A stretch of DNA of 64,000 nucleotides from the NCBI RefSeq assembly GCF_020991415.1, contig NZ_JAJMOY010000003.1, positions 62,001-126,000 of the forward strand, read 5' to 3'. The notes below the pieces were generated by a model. It searched no databases and was not told the origin of the DNA. It saw only the letters and a program-made list of their open reading frames with translations. Of the stretch, positions 48,412-60,400 are shown piece by piece (the stretch's first letter is position 1; each line of letters opens with the position of its first letter). This stretch comes from Flavobacterium sp. ENC. Lineage in GTDB: Bacteria > Bacteroidota > Bacteroidia > Flavobacteriales > Flavobacteriaceae. The position numbers and the translations under genes were made by a program.

Positions 48412-50733
48412 ATGAGGATATTAAAACCATTCCTTGTCGTACTCTTCCTGGCTGTTTTAAGTTCAGGTTACAGTCAGAAAACCTATACCGAAAAGGATAT
48501 TCAAATCATTCCGAAACCCACACAGCTGGTGGTAAAAGAAAGTGTTTTTAAATTTTCCAAAGAAACTAAATTTGTGGTGAGCGGTGATTTTCAAAAAGAA
48601 GCCGCAGCAGCTTTAATTCAGAAATTTGAAACCGCTGCAGGCTGGAAACCTGAAATCGCCACTGCCATTCCGGCTAGTAACTTTGTACAATTCAAAGTTG
48701 ATCCGGCTTTAAAAAATGAAGCGTATGTTTTGGACGTAAATTCAAAAAGCATCACCATTACTGCGAAGGGCAATGCCGGTTTTATTTATGGACTGGAAAG
48801 TATCAGGCAGTTACTTCCCGAAGCGATAGAAAGTCAGTACGTGGTGACTTCTGCCAGATGGGAAATTCCGGCTGTTACCATAAATGATCAGCCGCGCTTT
48901 CAGTGGAGAGGACTCATGCTGGATCTGTCACGCCATTTCTTTGATAAAAAGTACATCCTGCAGACTATCGACCGTCTCGCCATGCACAAAATGAATGTTT
49001 TGCACTTGCACTTAGTGGACGATCAGGGCTGGAGAATCGAAATAAAAAAATACCCGAAACTTACAGAAGTAGGAGCCTGGAGAGTAGATCAGGAAAACAC
49101 AAGCTGGAATGCCAGACTTACCGTAAATCCGGATGAAAAAGGAACCTACGGCGGATTTCTGACTCAGGAAGAATTAAAAGAAATTGTAAAATACGCCGCT
49201 GCCAAAAACATCGAAATTATTCCCGAAATCGAAATGCCGGCACACGTCAGCAGCGCGATTGCCTCTTATCCTGAACTGGCGTGTTTCGATCAGCGTATCG
49301 GAGTTCCGTCAGGCGGATTATGGCCTATTACCGATATTTATTGTGCCGGGAAAGAAACTACGTTTGAATTTTTACAGAACGTAATCGATGAGGTCATTGC
49401 CATTTTTCCTTCCAGATACATTCATATCGGAGGCGACGAAGCCACCAAAACCAATTGGGAAAAATGTCCGAACTGCCAAAAAAGAATGAAAGACAATGGT
49501 TTGAAAAACACCCACGAACTGCAAAGTTATTTTGTGAAAAGAATGGAGAAATACATCAATTCGAAAGGCAAAAAAATCATTGGCTGGGATGAAATATTAG
49601 AAGGAGGTTTAGCTCCGGAAGCAACCGTGATGAGCTGGAGAGGAACACAGGGCGGTATTGATGCGGCAAAACAAGGTCACGATGTTATTATGACACCGGA
49701 ATCTCCCTGTTATTTTAATTTTTACCAGGGCCCGCAAAACGAAGAACCCATTGCTTTTGATGCCTATAATCCACTCAATGAAGTGTACAAATTTGATCCT
49801 GTTGTTCCCGGAATGACGCCTCAGGAAGCGGCACATGTATTAGGCGGACAGGCGAATTTATGGGCCGAGCATTTACCGGGGCCAAAAGATTCAGAATATA
49901 TGATTTTTCCAAGATTAGCTGCTTTGTCTGAAACCTTATGGAGCACGAAAGAAAGCCGCAACTGGGTAGATTTTACCGGAAGACTGGCTTCATTATTAAG
50001 ACGTTATGACCATCTCGGAATCAACTATGCAAAAAGTGCTTATCTGGTGACGGCCTCATCTGCGGCAGACATGTCACAAAAGAAAATCAATGTGACTTTA
50101 AAAAATGAATTTCCAAACCCGGATATCCGTTACGTTTTAGGCAATAAAAATATCGATCACAATGCCTTAAAATACACCAGCCCGATAGCGTTTACAGAAA
50201 CAACGGTTTTAAAAGCATCCTTATTTCAAAATGATAAACCGGTTGGGAAAACGTTCACAGACAGTATTGTATTCCACAAGGGAGTGGGACATAAAGTGAA
50301 TTATCTAACGCCTTTTAATCAGAATTACAAAGGAGACGGCCCTTTTCAGATGGTCAATGCCATCAGGGGAAGCAAAAATTTTCATGACGGACAATGGCAG
50401 GCCTGGCTGGTCAATGATATGGAATTAGTGGTTGATCTTGATAAAGTCGAAAGTGTCGAAGAAGTAACGATCGGAACGCTGGAAAGTCAGGGCGCCGGGG
50501 TTAATTTTCCCATATTCCTGAAAGTGCTGGTATCCAATGACGGCATTAAATACAAAGAAGTTGGAAAAATAGTGCGTCCGTACGCCGTAAATCCTGCTTC
50601 GGAACTGAAAGATTTTAAAATCAGTTTTGCGAAACAAAATGCCAGATATGTAAAAGTAATCGCAGGTAATTTAAAAAAGAGCCCGAAAGGAGAAAGTTCC
50701 TGGTTGTTTGTCGATGAAATTTTAGTGAATTAA
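48412..50733 (+). CDS. GH20 beta-N-acetylhexosaminidase, exported
   Basis: A 773-residue enzyme with a Sec signal (1-21). The GH20b N-terminal domain covers about 25-150, and the catalytic barrel about 155-510 with QWRGLMLDLSRHFF, HLHLVDDQGWRIE and the catalytic pair D342-E343 in HIGGDEATKTNWEKC. This substrate-assisted mechanism removes terminal beta-GlcNAc or GalNAc. C-terminal parts are a chitobiase-like segment (about 540-615) and an F5/8C-like domain (about 625-773). It is within a head-to-tail run: 6 nt after GH2 and about 34 nt before GH29. Antenna GlcNAc is the likely target here (inference). Confidence 0.95.
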   Translation: MRILKPFLVVLFLAVLSSGYSQKTYTEKDIQIIPKPTQLVVKESVFKFSKETKFVVSGDFQKEAAAALIQKFETAAGWKPEIATAIPASNFVQFKVDPALKNEAYVLDVNSKSITITAKGNAGFIYGLESIRQLLPEAIESQYVVTSARWEIPAVTINDQPRFQWRGLMLDLSRHFFDKKYILQTIDRLAMHKMNVLHLHLVDDQGWRIEIKKYPKLTEVGAWRVDQENTSWNARLTVNPDEKGTYGGFLTQEELKEIVKYAAAKNIEIIPEIEMPAHVSSAIASYPELACFDQRIGVPSGGLWPITDIYCAGKETTFEFLQNVIDEVIAIFPSRYIHIGGDEATKTNWEKCPNCQKRMKDNGLKNTHELQSYFVKRMEKYINSKGKKIIGWDEILEGGLAPEATVMSWRGTQGGIDAAKQGHDVIMTPESPCYFNFYQGPQNEEPIAFDAYNPLNEVYKFDPVVPGMTPQEAAHVLGGQANLWAEHLPGPKDSEYMIFPRLAALSETLWSTKESRNWVDFTGRLASLLRRYDHLGINYAKSAYLVTASSAADMSQKKINVTLKNEFPNPDIRYVLGNKNIDHNALKYTSPIAFTETTVLKASLFQNDKPVGKTFTDSIVFHKGVGHKVNYLTPFNQNYKGDGPFQMVNAIRGSKNFHDGQWQAWLVNDMELVVDLDKVESVEEVTIGTLESQGAGVNFPIFLKVLVSNDGIKYKEVGKIVRPYAVNPASELKDFKISFAKQNARYVKVIAGNLKKSPKGESSWLFVDEILVN

Positions 50734-50767
50734 AAAGAATAAATAAAACATGATAAATAGAGTAAAA

Positions 50768-52252
50768 ATGAAAAGAGGAATATTCATAATCGCCATTTTA
50801 TTTTCGGTTCAAATGTTTTCACAAGCCATTTACGAAGATGAAAGATACGTGCCGGAAACCGATCCGTTAGTATTAAAAAATTTAGACACCTGGCAGGGCG
50901 AAAAATTTGGTCTGCTCATGCACTGGGGAACATACAGCGAATGGGGAATCGTAGAATCCTGGTCCATCTGCCCGGAAGATTATGGATGGTGCGAACGTAA
51001 AAAAGGAAGCAATCCCGGTAATTACAACGCGTATGTAAAAGAATACGAAGGCCTGAAAAAAACATTCAATCCGGTAAAATTCGACCCTGCAAAATGGGCC
51101 AAAGCCGCTAAATATGCCGGAATGAAATACATGGTTTTTACCACGAAACACCATGACGGTTTCAATATGTTTGATACCAAATATTCCGATTATAAAGTAA
51201 CTGACGCCGGATGTGCATTCAGTACAAATCCAAAAGCGAATATTGCCAAAGAAGTTTTTAATGCCTTCAGAAACGAAAACTTATCCGTTGGGGCGTACTT
51301 CTCTAAACCGGACTGGCATAACGAAAATTACTGGGATCCGTACTTTCCGCCATTCGACAGAAACGTAAACTATGATCCGGCCTTATATCCGGAGAAATGG
51401 CAGAAATATGTTGATTTCACGCACAACCAGATTTTAGAACTATTATCCGATTACGGTAAAATTGATATTTTATGGTTAGATGGCGGATGGGTGAGAAAAA
51501 GAGACCAGCAAAACTTAAAAGAAAACTACGAAGAGAAGTTTGCCGAAAACGAATCCAAAAATGGTTTTATCAAACACAGAGTAGTGGATCAGGACCCAAA
51601 AATGGATGAACTGGTGGTAAAAGCACGTCAAAAACAACCGGGATTAATCGTGGTGGACAGAGCCGTACACGGAAAAAACCAAAACTATTTAACGCCTGAA
51701 AACCGTGTTCCTGATAAAACATTGCCTTATCCATGGGAATCCTGTATTACGTCAGGCGGGGGATGGTCGTATAGTCCGGGTGCGAAATACATGACCGGAA
51801 GAGAAGGCATCCACATGCTGATTGATGTTGTGGCAAAAGGCGGAAACTTATTGCTGAATGTGGCTCCAAGCCCGGAAGGTGAATGGGAGCAGGGGGCTTA
51901 TGATTTACTGCAAGCCTACGGAGACTGGATGAAAGTAAACAGTTCCGGTATTTATAATACCAGACCAATCGAGCCTTTTAAGGAAAATAACATTTGCATG
52001 ACGCAAAATAAAGCTGGAAACGTATTCCTGTTTTATCTGGCGAAAGAAGGAGAAACAAAAATTCCTGCGGAAGTGGTGGTAAAATCCATAAATCCTAAAA
52101 AAGGAACCAAAATCACCATGTTAGGTTCAAAAACAGCCTTAAAATGGACCAAAGAAACTCAGGGATTCAAAGTTGTAATTCCGGAAAGCTTAAGAAATAA
52201 TTTACCGGCAAAAGAAGCCTGGACGTTAAAAGTGGAAGCCATTAACCGATAG
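50768..52252 (+). CDS. GH29 alpha-L-fucosidase, second copy (core-fucose candidate)
   Basis: From the ATG at 50768 the protein has 494 residues; an in-frame ATG at 50750 would add six residues ahead of the signal peptide (MKRGIFIIAILFSVQMFSQ). GH29 motifs are LLMHWGTYSEWG, FTTKHHDGFNMF and WLDGGWVRK with the nucleophile D238. The motifs differ from the GH29 at 29099 (WLDGG rather than WFDGANG) and there are no F5/8C modules, only a short C-terminal beta domain. Its different subtype suggests a different fucose linkage, possibly the core fucose that blocks glycosylasparaginase (inference). It is packed between GH20 and GH92. Confidence 0.92.
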   Translation: MKRGIFIIAILFSVQMFSQAIYEDERYVPETDPLVLKNLDTWQGEKFGLLMHWGTYSEWGIVESWSICPEDYGWCERKKGSNPGNYNAYVKEYEGLKKTFNPVKFDPAKWAKAAKYAGMKYMVFTTKHHDGFNMFDTKYSDYKVTDAGCAFSTNPKANIAKEVFNAFRNENLSVGAYFSKPDWHNENYWDPYFPPFDRNVNYDPALYPEKWQKYVDFTHNQILELLSDYGKIDILWLDGGWVRKRDQQNLKENYEEKFAENESKNGFIKHRVVDQDPKMDELVVKARQKQPGLIVVDRAVHGKNQNYLTPENRVPDKTLPYPWESCITSGGGWSYSPGAKYMTGREGIHMLIDVVAKGGNLLLNVAPSPEGEWEQGAYDLLQAYGDWMKVNSSGIYNTRPIEPFKENNICMTQNKAGNVFLFYLAKEGETKIPAEVVVKSINPKKGTKITMLGSKTALKWTKETQGFKVVIPESLRNNLPAKEAWTLKVEAINR

Positions 52253-52262
52253 CAATTAGAAT

Positions 52263-54503
52263 ATGGTTTTAAATAAAAGGATCACAATACAAACAGCATG
52301 TTTTTTGGGCATGCTGTTTTTTAGCACAGCTGTTTTAGCACAGCAACCGGCAGATTTTGTAAATCCGTTTATTGGAACTTCAAATTACGGAGCTGCTTTT
52401 CCGGGACCGATTGCGCCAAGAGGAATGGCCAGTATTAGTCCGTTTAACGTAGCAGGATCGCAGAATAAATTAGAAAAAGACAGTCAGTGGCTGTCCAATC
52501 CGTATGTACAGGAGAATACATTCCTGACCGGATTCAGTCAGGTCAATTTAAGTGGAGTAGGTTGCCCCGAATTAGGCGTTATATTGTTAATGCCAACAAC
52601 AGGAGCCGTAGAAATCAATCATCTCACTTACGGCTCCACCTACTCAAACGAAGTGGCCAGGGCGGCTTACTACAGCGTCAATATTGACAAATACAACGTA
52701 AAAGCAGAATTTACAGCATCAAAAAGAGTAGGGGTCAGTAAATTTACTTTCCCAAAAGGAAAATCGAATGTGCTTTTAAATCTTGGTCTGGGTTTAACCA
52801 ACGAAGAAGGAGCAATGGTAAAAGTAGTGTCTCCCTCAGAAATTGAAGGCATGAGAAGTGTCGGTTCTTTTTGTTATAACAGTCCCGAAGCGGCTTATCC
52901 GGTCTATTTTGTGGCGAGATTTTCCAAACCTGCCGATCAGTTTGGCGTTTGGAAAAAACCATCAAAATATGAAGGCACAGAAGCCCAATGGATGACCTAT
53001 AACGGGAAAGCGAGAATGATGGAAAACACCACGAAAATGGTCGTTGGGGACAGCATAGGAACCTATTTTTCGTATCAGTTTGACAAAGAAGAAACCGTTG
53101 AGGTGAAAATTGGGGTTTCGTATGTAAGCATCGAAAATGCCCGTGAAAACTTAGAAAAAGAAACCGGAAATAAATCCTTTGAAACGGTTTATAAAGAAAC
53201 CTGTGACGAATGGAATACTGAACTTTCGAAAATTCTGGTCGAAGGCGGATCAAAAGAAGATAAGACTATTTTTTACACAGCGCTGTATCATACTTTAATT
53301 CATCCCAATACTTTAAATGATTATAATGGAGAATACCCGGAAATCAAAAGAGGGAAAGTCGGAACAACCAAAAATACCCGTTACACCGTATTTTCATTAT
53401 GGGATACGTACCGGAATCTGCATCAGCTGATGGCTCTGGCCTATCCGCAGCAACAGTCGGATATGGTGAAAAGCATGCTCGAAATGTATGATGAAAACGG
53501 CTGGCTTCCCAAGTGGGAATTAAATGCAACAGAAACCTTTACCATGGTCGGAGATCCTGCCAGTATTGTGATTGCAGATACCTACTTAAAAGGAATCCGT
53601 GATTTTGATATTCAAAAAGCGTACAGTGCCATGCTGAAAGGAGCAGACCAGATCGAAAATAATCCGTTGCGTCCCGGACTTAAAGAATATATCGAAAAAG
53701 GCTATCTGAGCACCAATCACCGTGGACCGGTTTCGACCACACAGGAATACAATGCCTCCGATTATTCGATTGCTCTTTTGGCGAAAGCCTTAGGCAAAAA
53801 AGAAGACGAGAAACGTTTTAAAAACCGTTCCCTATCGTACCGAAAATTATTCGATAAAAATTTAAAATTACTGCGCCCGAGAACTGCAGACGGAAAATGG
53901 TACGAACCCTTTGATCCTGTTGCCGGAGCTAATTTTGAAGAAAATATTGGTTTTATAGAAGGAAATGCCTGGCAATATGCTTTTATGGTACCGCATGATA
54001 TCAGGGGACTTATAAAACTAATGGGTGGTGATAAAGCGTTTAGCAGCCAGTTGCAAAAAGTATTTGACAGCAAACAATTTGACATGGCCAACGAACCTGA
54101 CATTGCTTATCCGTATCTCTTCAACTATATAAAAGGAAACGAATGGAAAAGCCAGGAAATGGTTCAAAAACTTGTTAGGAAATATTTTCAGAATCAACCC
54201 AAAGGCCTGCCGGGAAATGATGATACCGGAACCATGTCGGCCTGGCTGGTGTATTCCATGATGGGAATTTATCCGATAGCACCCGGCGATCCGGTCTATA
54301 CGATTACCACACCGATGTTTGATAAAGTAACCATTCAACTGGATTCAAAATATTATAAAAATAAAAGTATTGTAATTGAAAGGGAAAAAAATACTGATGG
54401 CAAAATCAAAACAATTGAATTAGACGGAAAAAAACTCCCGGGTTATTTTATCTCTCACGATGATTTTGTGAATGGAAAAACACTAAAAGTGATACAAAAC
54501 TAA
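52263..54503 (+). CDS. GH92 alpha-mannosidase, copy 2
   Basis: A 746-residue exported protein with a Sec signal (about 1-27, FFSTAVLAQ). GH92 motifs: VNPFIGTSNYGAAFPGP, LNATETFTMVGDPA, IEGNAWQYAFMVP and LPGNDDTGTMSAWLVY. It is divergent from the copy at 36328: GYHS is replaced by GDPA, and GNEDCG by GNDDTG, so linkage preference probably differs. The end of the chain has the usual family beta-sandwich. It follows GH29 by 10 nt and precedes GH3 by 11-26 nt, within one operon. Confidence 0.93.
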   Translation: MVLNKRITIQTACFLGMLFFSTAVLAQQPADFVNPFIGTSNYGAAFPGPIAPRGMASISPFNVAGSQNKLEKDSQWLSNPYVQENTFLTGFSQVNLSGVGCPELGVILLMPTTGAVEINHLTYGSTYSNEVARAAYYSVNIDKYNVKAEFTASKRVGVSKFTFPKGKSNVLLNLGLGLTNEEGAMVKVVSPSEIEGMRSVGSFCYNSPEAAYPVYFVARFSKPADQFGVWKKPSKYEGTEAQWMTYNGKARMMENTTKMVVGDSIGTYFSYQFDKEETVEVKIGVSYVSIENARENLEKETGNKSFETVYKETCDEWNTELSKILVEGGSKEDKTIFYTALYHTLIHPNTLNDYNGEYPEIKRGKVGTTKNTRYTVFSLWDTYRNLHQLMALAYPQQQSDMVKSMLEMYDENGWLPKWELNATETFTMVGDPASIVIADTYLKGIRDFDIQKAYSAMLKGADQIENNPLRPGLKEYIEKGYLSTNHRGPVSTTQEYNASDYSIALLAKALGKKEDEKRFKNRSLSYRKLFDKNLKLLRPRTADGKWYEPFDPVAGANFEENIGFIEGNAWQYAFMVPHDIRGLIKLMGGDKAFSSQLQKVFDSKQFDMANEPDIAYPYLFNYIKGNEWKSQEMVQKLVRKYFQNQPKGLPGNDDTGTMSAWLVYSMMGIYPIAPGDPVYTITTPMFDKVTIQLDSKYYKNKSIVIEREKNTDGKIKTIELDGKKLPGYFISHDDFVNGKTLKVIQN

Positions 54504-54529
54504 ACAACACAACTATGTTAACATTAAGA

Positions 54530-57175
54530 ATGAAAAAAACAGCCATTATTTTCCTAATGGCTTTTAGTTTTTACAGCGAAGGGTATGCACAAAAAAAATT
54601 ACCGTATCAGGATGCAAAAACACCTGTTGAAGATCGTGTAAAAGATTTGTTAGGCAGAATGAGCCTGGAGGAAAAAGTACGCCAGATGGACATGTACAAA
54701 GGCGAATACTTCAAGGAAAAAGAAGATTTCTCTAAATCAAAGTCCGATGTGCAAATTGGGAATTTAGGGATTGGTGCTATCCATGACATTTATCCCCGTT
54801 CGGCAAAAATGATCAACGATTTGCAGAGCGAGGTGATTAAAAAGAACAAATGGGGAATTCCGGCACTTATTATGTGTGAGATGCTTCACGGTTATTTAGA
54901 TGACGGAAGCACCGCTTTCCCAATGAATATAGGTCTTGGGGCCACCTGGGATACCAATCTTATCGGTAAAGTCGGGCAGGTTATTGCGACCGAAGCCAGA
55001 GCACACGGCGTACATTTTGGTTTAGGTCCAAATTTAGATTTAGGCCGCGAACCACGCTGGGGAAGGGTTGCCGAAACTTTTGGCGAGGATGCCTATTTAA
55101 ACAGCGAAATTGGTCTGGCCTTTATAAAAGGGATGCAGGGTGATGATTTAAAATCAGACCGTTCTATAATTGCAGAACCGAAACACTTTGCCGTACATGG
55201 GATTCCGCAGGCGGGAGGAAATTCTTCGCCGATTTTAGTGGGAGAGCGTTCGGCCCGTGAAGATCATCTTCCTTCGTTTGAAAAAGCATTCAGAAAAGGC
55301 GGTGCTTTAGGAACCATGTGTGCCTATTCGGAATTAGATGGAATTCCCTGCGCGGCAAACCACTGGCTGCTGACAGATGTTCTTAGAAAAGAATGGGGGT
55401 TTAAAGGAATTGTGGTTTCCGATTTAGGGGCGATCAAATACCTTCAGACCACGCATAATGTAACCGATTCCCCAAAAGAAAGTATCCGTGTAGCCATTCA
55501 GGCTGGTGTCGATATGCAGTTCTACGATTTTACAAACGAGTTCTGGCAAAAAACGGTTATTGAACTGGTGAATGAAAAAAAACTAACCATGGACGATATC
55601 GACCGTGCAGCGGGAGGTGTTTTGCGTCTGAAATTTTTACTGGGATTATTTGAAAATCCCTATACAGCCACCAACTTAATCAAAGACCGTTTTCATACCA
55701 AAGAAAATCAGGCTGTTGCTTTGGAAGCGGGTCTTAAATCGATGGTTTTGCTGAAAAATGAAAACAATACGCTTCCTTTAAATAAGGATATAAAAACAGT
55801 TGCCGTTATCGGACCAAATGCCAATGCCTCAAGATTAGGCGGATATGCGGTAAAAAACAAAATCGGAACTACGGTTTTAGAAGGGATCAAACAAGTTGTG
55901 GGAGCCAAAACAAACGTAATTTATGAAGAAGGCGTACCGTTGATCGTAATGGGACAGGTCATTCCGAAAGCCTATTTGCTGACGCCGGATGAATCTCAAA
56001 ACGGATTAAAAGGAGAATATTTCAATAATAGAAATTTAGAAGGAAGTCCGGCACTGACCCGTATCGACAGTCAGTTGGAATTCGACTGGCCATGGTCTCC
56101 GGGAGACGGGGTGGCAGACGATGATTTTTCGATTCGCTGGACCGGCTTTATAAAATCAGAAAAAGCATTTGACGGCTGGCTGGGGCTAAGTTCTGATGAC
56201 GGAATCAGAATGTGGATTGACGATCAGCTGGTGATTGACAACTGGACCAAAGGAGCCACGAATATGGTGACTACGCCCAAAAATATCGAAGCCGGCAAAA
56301 AATACAAAGTCCGCATAGAAATGTGGGAAGGAGGCTGGGGAGCCAGAGCCCACCTGCGCTGGAATTTAGAAAGAGTAAATTTACAGCCTGCTGTAGAAGC
56401 TGCTAAAAAAGCCGATGTTGCCATTGTGGTTTTAGGAGAATCAAACGAACTGGTAGAAGAAAACAGAGATGTAGCTTCTTTGGATTTACACGGCATGCAG
56501 CAGGAACTGATAGAAGCGATTCAAAAAACAGGGACTCCGGTCGTTTGCGTGTTATTAAACGGCCGTCCGCTTTCCGTAAACTGGATCAGTGAAAATATTC
56601 CTGCCATCGTAGAAGGCTGGTTTCCCGGTGAAGCAGGAGGTAAAGCGGTAGCCGATGTGCTGTTTGGAAATTACAATCCCGGCGGAAGACTGCCGATTAC
56701 ATTTCCTAAATCTGTCGGGCAGCTGCCTATCTATTACAACCAGAAACCATCTGCCATTCACCGATACGTGAGCGAAAGCGAAAATCCGCTTTATACTTTC
56801 GGCTATGGTTTAAGTTATACGACTTTCGAATATTCAAATCTTACTTTAAGCAGTAAAGAAATTAAAAGTACCGGAGAACTTAAAGTTACCGTCAATGTAA
56901 AAAACACCGGAAATTATGACGGAGATGAAGTAGTGCAATTGTATATCGATGATGTATACAGCAGCGTCACTACTCCGAAGAAAACACTGAAGGGTTTCAA
57001 AAGGGTATTCATTAAAAAAGGAGAAACCAAACAGGTAGAATTTGTTTTAACAGCTGACGAATTAAGTCTGTGGGACAAAGAAATGAAGAGAGTGGTTGAG
57101 GCCGGTGATTTTGAAGTTATGGTCGGCGGAAATTCGACAAATTTGCAAAAACAAAGCTTCAAGGTCATCAATTAA
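54530..57175 (+). CDS. GH3 glycoside hydrolase with PA14 insert
   Basis: An 881-residue exported enzyme; an in-frame ATG at 54515 adds five residues before the signal peptide (MKKTAIIFLMAFSF). Order: GH3 N-terminal barrel with nucleophile Asp (D298) in GIVVSDLGAIKYL, then GH3-C with a PA14 insert (about 465-600, GYFNNRNLEG-like start and WTGFIKSE), and a C-terminal FnIII-like domain (about 770-875). Typical GH3 enzymes remove beta-glucose, beta-xylose or GlcNAc. The nucleophile motif SDL (not SDW or SDY) is less common. In a plant N-glycan setting a beta-1,2-xylosidase role is attractive (inference). It closes the GH block, 250 nt before susC. Confidence 0.92.
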   Translation: MKKTAIIFLMAFSFYSEGYAQKKLPYQDAKTPVEDRVKDLLGRMSLEEKVRQMDMYKGEYFKEKEDFSKSKSDVQIGNLGIGAIHDIYPRSAKMINDLQSEVIKKNKWGIPALIMCEMLHGYLDDGSTAFPMNIGLGATWDTNLIGKVGQVIATEARAHGVHFGLGPNLDLGREPRWGRVAETFGEDAYLNSEIGLAFIKGMQGDDLKSDRSIIAEPKHFAVHGIPQAGGNSSPILVGERSAREDHLPSFEKAFRKGGALGTMCAYSELDGIPCAANHWLLTDVLRKEWGFKGIVVSDLGAIKYLQTTHNVTDSPKESIRVAIQAGVDMQFYDFTNEFWQKTVIELVNEKKLTMDDIDRAAGGVLRLKFLLGLFENPYTATNLIKDRFHTKENQAVALEAGLKSMVLLKNENNTLPLNKDIKTVAVIGPNANASRLGGYAVKNKIGTTVLEGIKQVVGAKTNVIYEEGVPLIVMGQVIPKAYLLTPDESQNGLKGEYFNNRNLEGSPALTRIDSQLEFDWPWSPGDGVADDDFSIRWTGFIKSEKAFDGWLGLSSDDGIRMWIDDQLVIDNWTKGATNMVTTPKNIEAGKKYKVRIEMWEGGWGARAHLRWNLERVNLQPAVEAAKKADVAIVVLGESNELVEENRDVASLDLHGMQQELIEAIQKTGTPVVCVLLNGRPLSVNWISENIPAIVEGWFPGEAGGKAVADVLFGNYNPGGRLPITFPKSVGQLPIYYNQKPSAIHRYVSESENPLYTFGYGLSYTTFEYSNLTLSSKEIKSTGELKVTVNVKNTGNYDGDEVVQLYIDDVYSSVTTPKKTLKGFKRVFIKKGETKQVEFVLTADELSLWDKEMKRVVEAGDFEVMVGGNSTNLQKQSFKVIN

Positions 57176-57425
57176 TAGTTGCATTAAAAAAAGAGGATAT
57201 TCAATGATTTAAGTATTTCGTAAAGAATACGTTTAATAATTGGAAGAATCGTTTGGATTAATAACATGTTATGGTTTAAAAAGTAAGGATTTTAACTATG
57301 AAAAAATGAAGGTTTTTATAAATGTGTAACGTACACCTTTTCAAAATTGTCATTTGTCGAAATAATGATTAGTTAACAAACCCTATTATTAAATTTAACA
57401 TGTTATTAACTCAAAAAACAACTAT

Positions 57426-60400
57426 ATGATTAAAGATGTACTAAAATTACTGTTGGTAGTTTGCCTGTTCGGATTTCAAAGTCTTCAGGCACAAACGACA
57501 GTAAAAGGGACTATCACAGATGCTTCCAGCGGAATTCCAATCCCGGGAGCGAATGTTGTGGTAAAAGGAACAAAAACTAGTGTGTCAACAGATTTTGATG
57601 GGAAGTACAGTATTAATGTTCCAAACCAGTCAGCAGTATTAGTATTCTCTTATGTAGGCTCAGCTACAAAAGAAATCCCTGTTGGAACACAATCGACCCT
57701 CAATGTTACGTTGGGCGCAGACACGAACCAGTTAGGCGAGGTAGTAGTAACCGCTCTTGGTATCAAAAGAGAGAAAAAATCGATTACCTATTCTGCGCAA
57801 AACATTGCGGTAGATGAGCTTTCAGAAGCAAGATCACTAAACGTTGCCAACTCACTTTCCGGTAAGGTTGCAGGTCTTAACTTCTCTACTACTTCAAACG
57901 GGGTAGGAAGTTCATCAAGAATCACACTTAGGGGGAACAGATCCCTTAATGGTAACAACCAGCCGCTTTATGTAGTGGATGGTGTGCCAATCAGTAACGG
58001 AACCACAACAGGAAATCCTGATATTGATACAGGAGGAACCACTCAGCCTGATGGTATTTCAAACATCAACCCGGAAGATATTGCTTCTATGACGGTTCTT
58101 AAAGGACCTTCCGCAGCAGCTCTTTATGGAAACAGAGCAAGTAATGGTGTTATTATTATTACGACTAAATCCGGTAAAGCAGGAAAAACTTCGGTTTCGC
58201 TTTCTTCTAATTTTATGGCTTCTTCCGCTTATAATTTAACCAACTTCCAAAACGAATACGGTCAGGGAGACGGAGGAGTTTACAATCCGATTTCTGTATC
58301 AAGCTGGGGTGCAAAACTGGACGGACGTCAGGTTGCAGCATGGCAGTTATCACGTAATCCTAATTACGCAGGTCCTGCAACTACAAGCTATACACCACAA
58401 CCGGATAATGTTATTGATTTTTATAAAACAGGATATAACCTGGCTAATACCTTGTCTATTACGACAGGAAATGAAAAAGCACAAGGATATTTCTCTTATA
58501 CAAATACTCGTGCAGAAGGTATTGTGGGCGGTAATGCTTTAGACAGACATAACCTTAACTTAAGACTGACCAGTAAATTATCAGATAAACTTTCTTTGGA
58601 TGTAAAAACAAACTACATCGTTCAGAACATCGATAATTTATTAAGAACCGGTGAAGAGTCTATAGGTACCTCTGCTTATTTATTGCCTCGTAGTATTAAA
58701 TTTAACGAATACAAAAATTTTGAATACACGGATGCTGCAGGACAATTGCAACAAAACTACTTCATAGACGAAGCAGGTTCTCCTGGTGGAAATCCGTACT
58801 GGTCTGCCTTACGTGATGATTCCCGTAAAGACAAAAGAAACAGATTTATAGGTCTTGCCTCTCTTAAATATGACTTTACAAATACGTTAAGTTTACAGGT
58901 AAGAACCGGTTTAGATCAAATGACGAATAAATTGGTCAGAAACAGATATGCAACAAGAGCATTTAACAACAACTTAGGTTCCTATAGTGAGTCATATGAA
59001 ACCGTAAGTGAGTTTAATACAGATGCATTACTTTCTTATAAAGAAACATTCGGTGACTTTACAATTGGTCTTAATGCCGGTGCCAACATGCTGAAACAAT
59101 CCAGTTCTTCATTAAATTCCGGTGGGGTTTTAAGCAAAAGAAACTATTTTTCTTTAATCAATGTAGCGACAGTTCAGTCTCTTTCTGCCATGTCAGAGAA
59201 ACAAGTTAATTCCGTTTACGGGTTTTCTCAAATCGGATTCAGAAATTACCTCTTCTTAGATTTAACAGCAAGAAATGACTGGTCTTCTGCATTACCGTCA
59301 CAAAACAGATCTTTCTTTTATCCTTCGGTAGGTCTTTCTGCTGTAATATCAGATATGGTAACTTTGCCGGAAGTGATCAGCTTTACCAAAATAAGAGGTT
59401 CTTACGCAAAAGTGGGTAATGATACAGATCCTTTTCAGACAAGTTCACAATTATCTTATATTGGTGGTAACGGTGGTATGTTGTATTCTCAGACTACAGC
59501 TGCAAATCCTAACCTTAGACCTGAAATGTCAAGTTCTACAGAGTTTGGTGCAGACGTGAGATTTTTTAAAAACCGTTTGGGATTAGATTTTACGTATTTC
59601 CAGACCAAAACATCAGATCAGATTTTCTTTATCAATACGCCTGAATCTTCTTCAAAATCAAGAGCAGTGTTAAATGGTGGTGATATCGAAAACAAAGGTG
59701 TCGAGCTTACGCTTACGGCAACACCAATCCAGACCGAAAATTTCTCGTGGGATATTATGGCGAATTACGCGTCTTATAAATCAAAAATTACGTCTATCTA
59801 CGATAACAGAGAAGAATTGGTTATTGGTGAAGGAAGGTTAGTGAGAAGTAAAGTAATCAAAGGAGGAGAATACGGAGATTTATACATCAAAGGATTCCAA
59901 AGAAGCCCTGACGGCCAGGTTATTGTAAACGCTGCGGGTATTCCGTTGGCAACAGATGATTTTAGCGTTCGTGCCGGTAATTTCAACCCGGACTGGACAG
60001 CTGGTTTTAAAAATAATTTCAGATATAAAGATTTTTCACTAAGTTTCCTTGTTGATTTCAGAATTGGCGGAGAGGTGATCTCCTATTCACAGGCAAGAGA
60101 AGCCGGTTTAGGAGTAAGTGATGTAACTTTAGCCGGAAGAGAAGGTGGTATTGTGGTACCTGGTGTTGTTTCGAATGGAAACGGAACGTACTCTCCAAAC
60201 ACTACAAGTATTACCGCTGAACAATACTGGACAGCCATCGGACAAAGAACACCGGTAGCAGAACCTTTTATTTATGACGCAACAAACATCCGATTAAGAG
60301 AACTTGTATTTGGTTATTCATTGCCAAAACGTATGTTGCTGAACAGTGGTTTTGCCAATATCGATTTCTCAATAGTAGGAAGAAATTTATTTTTCTTCTT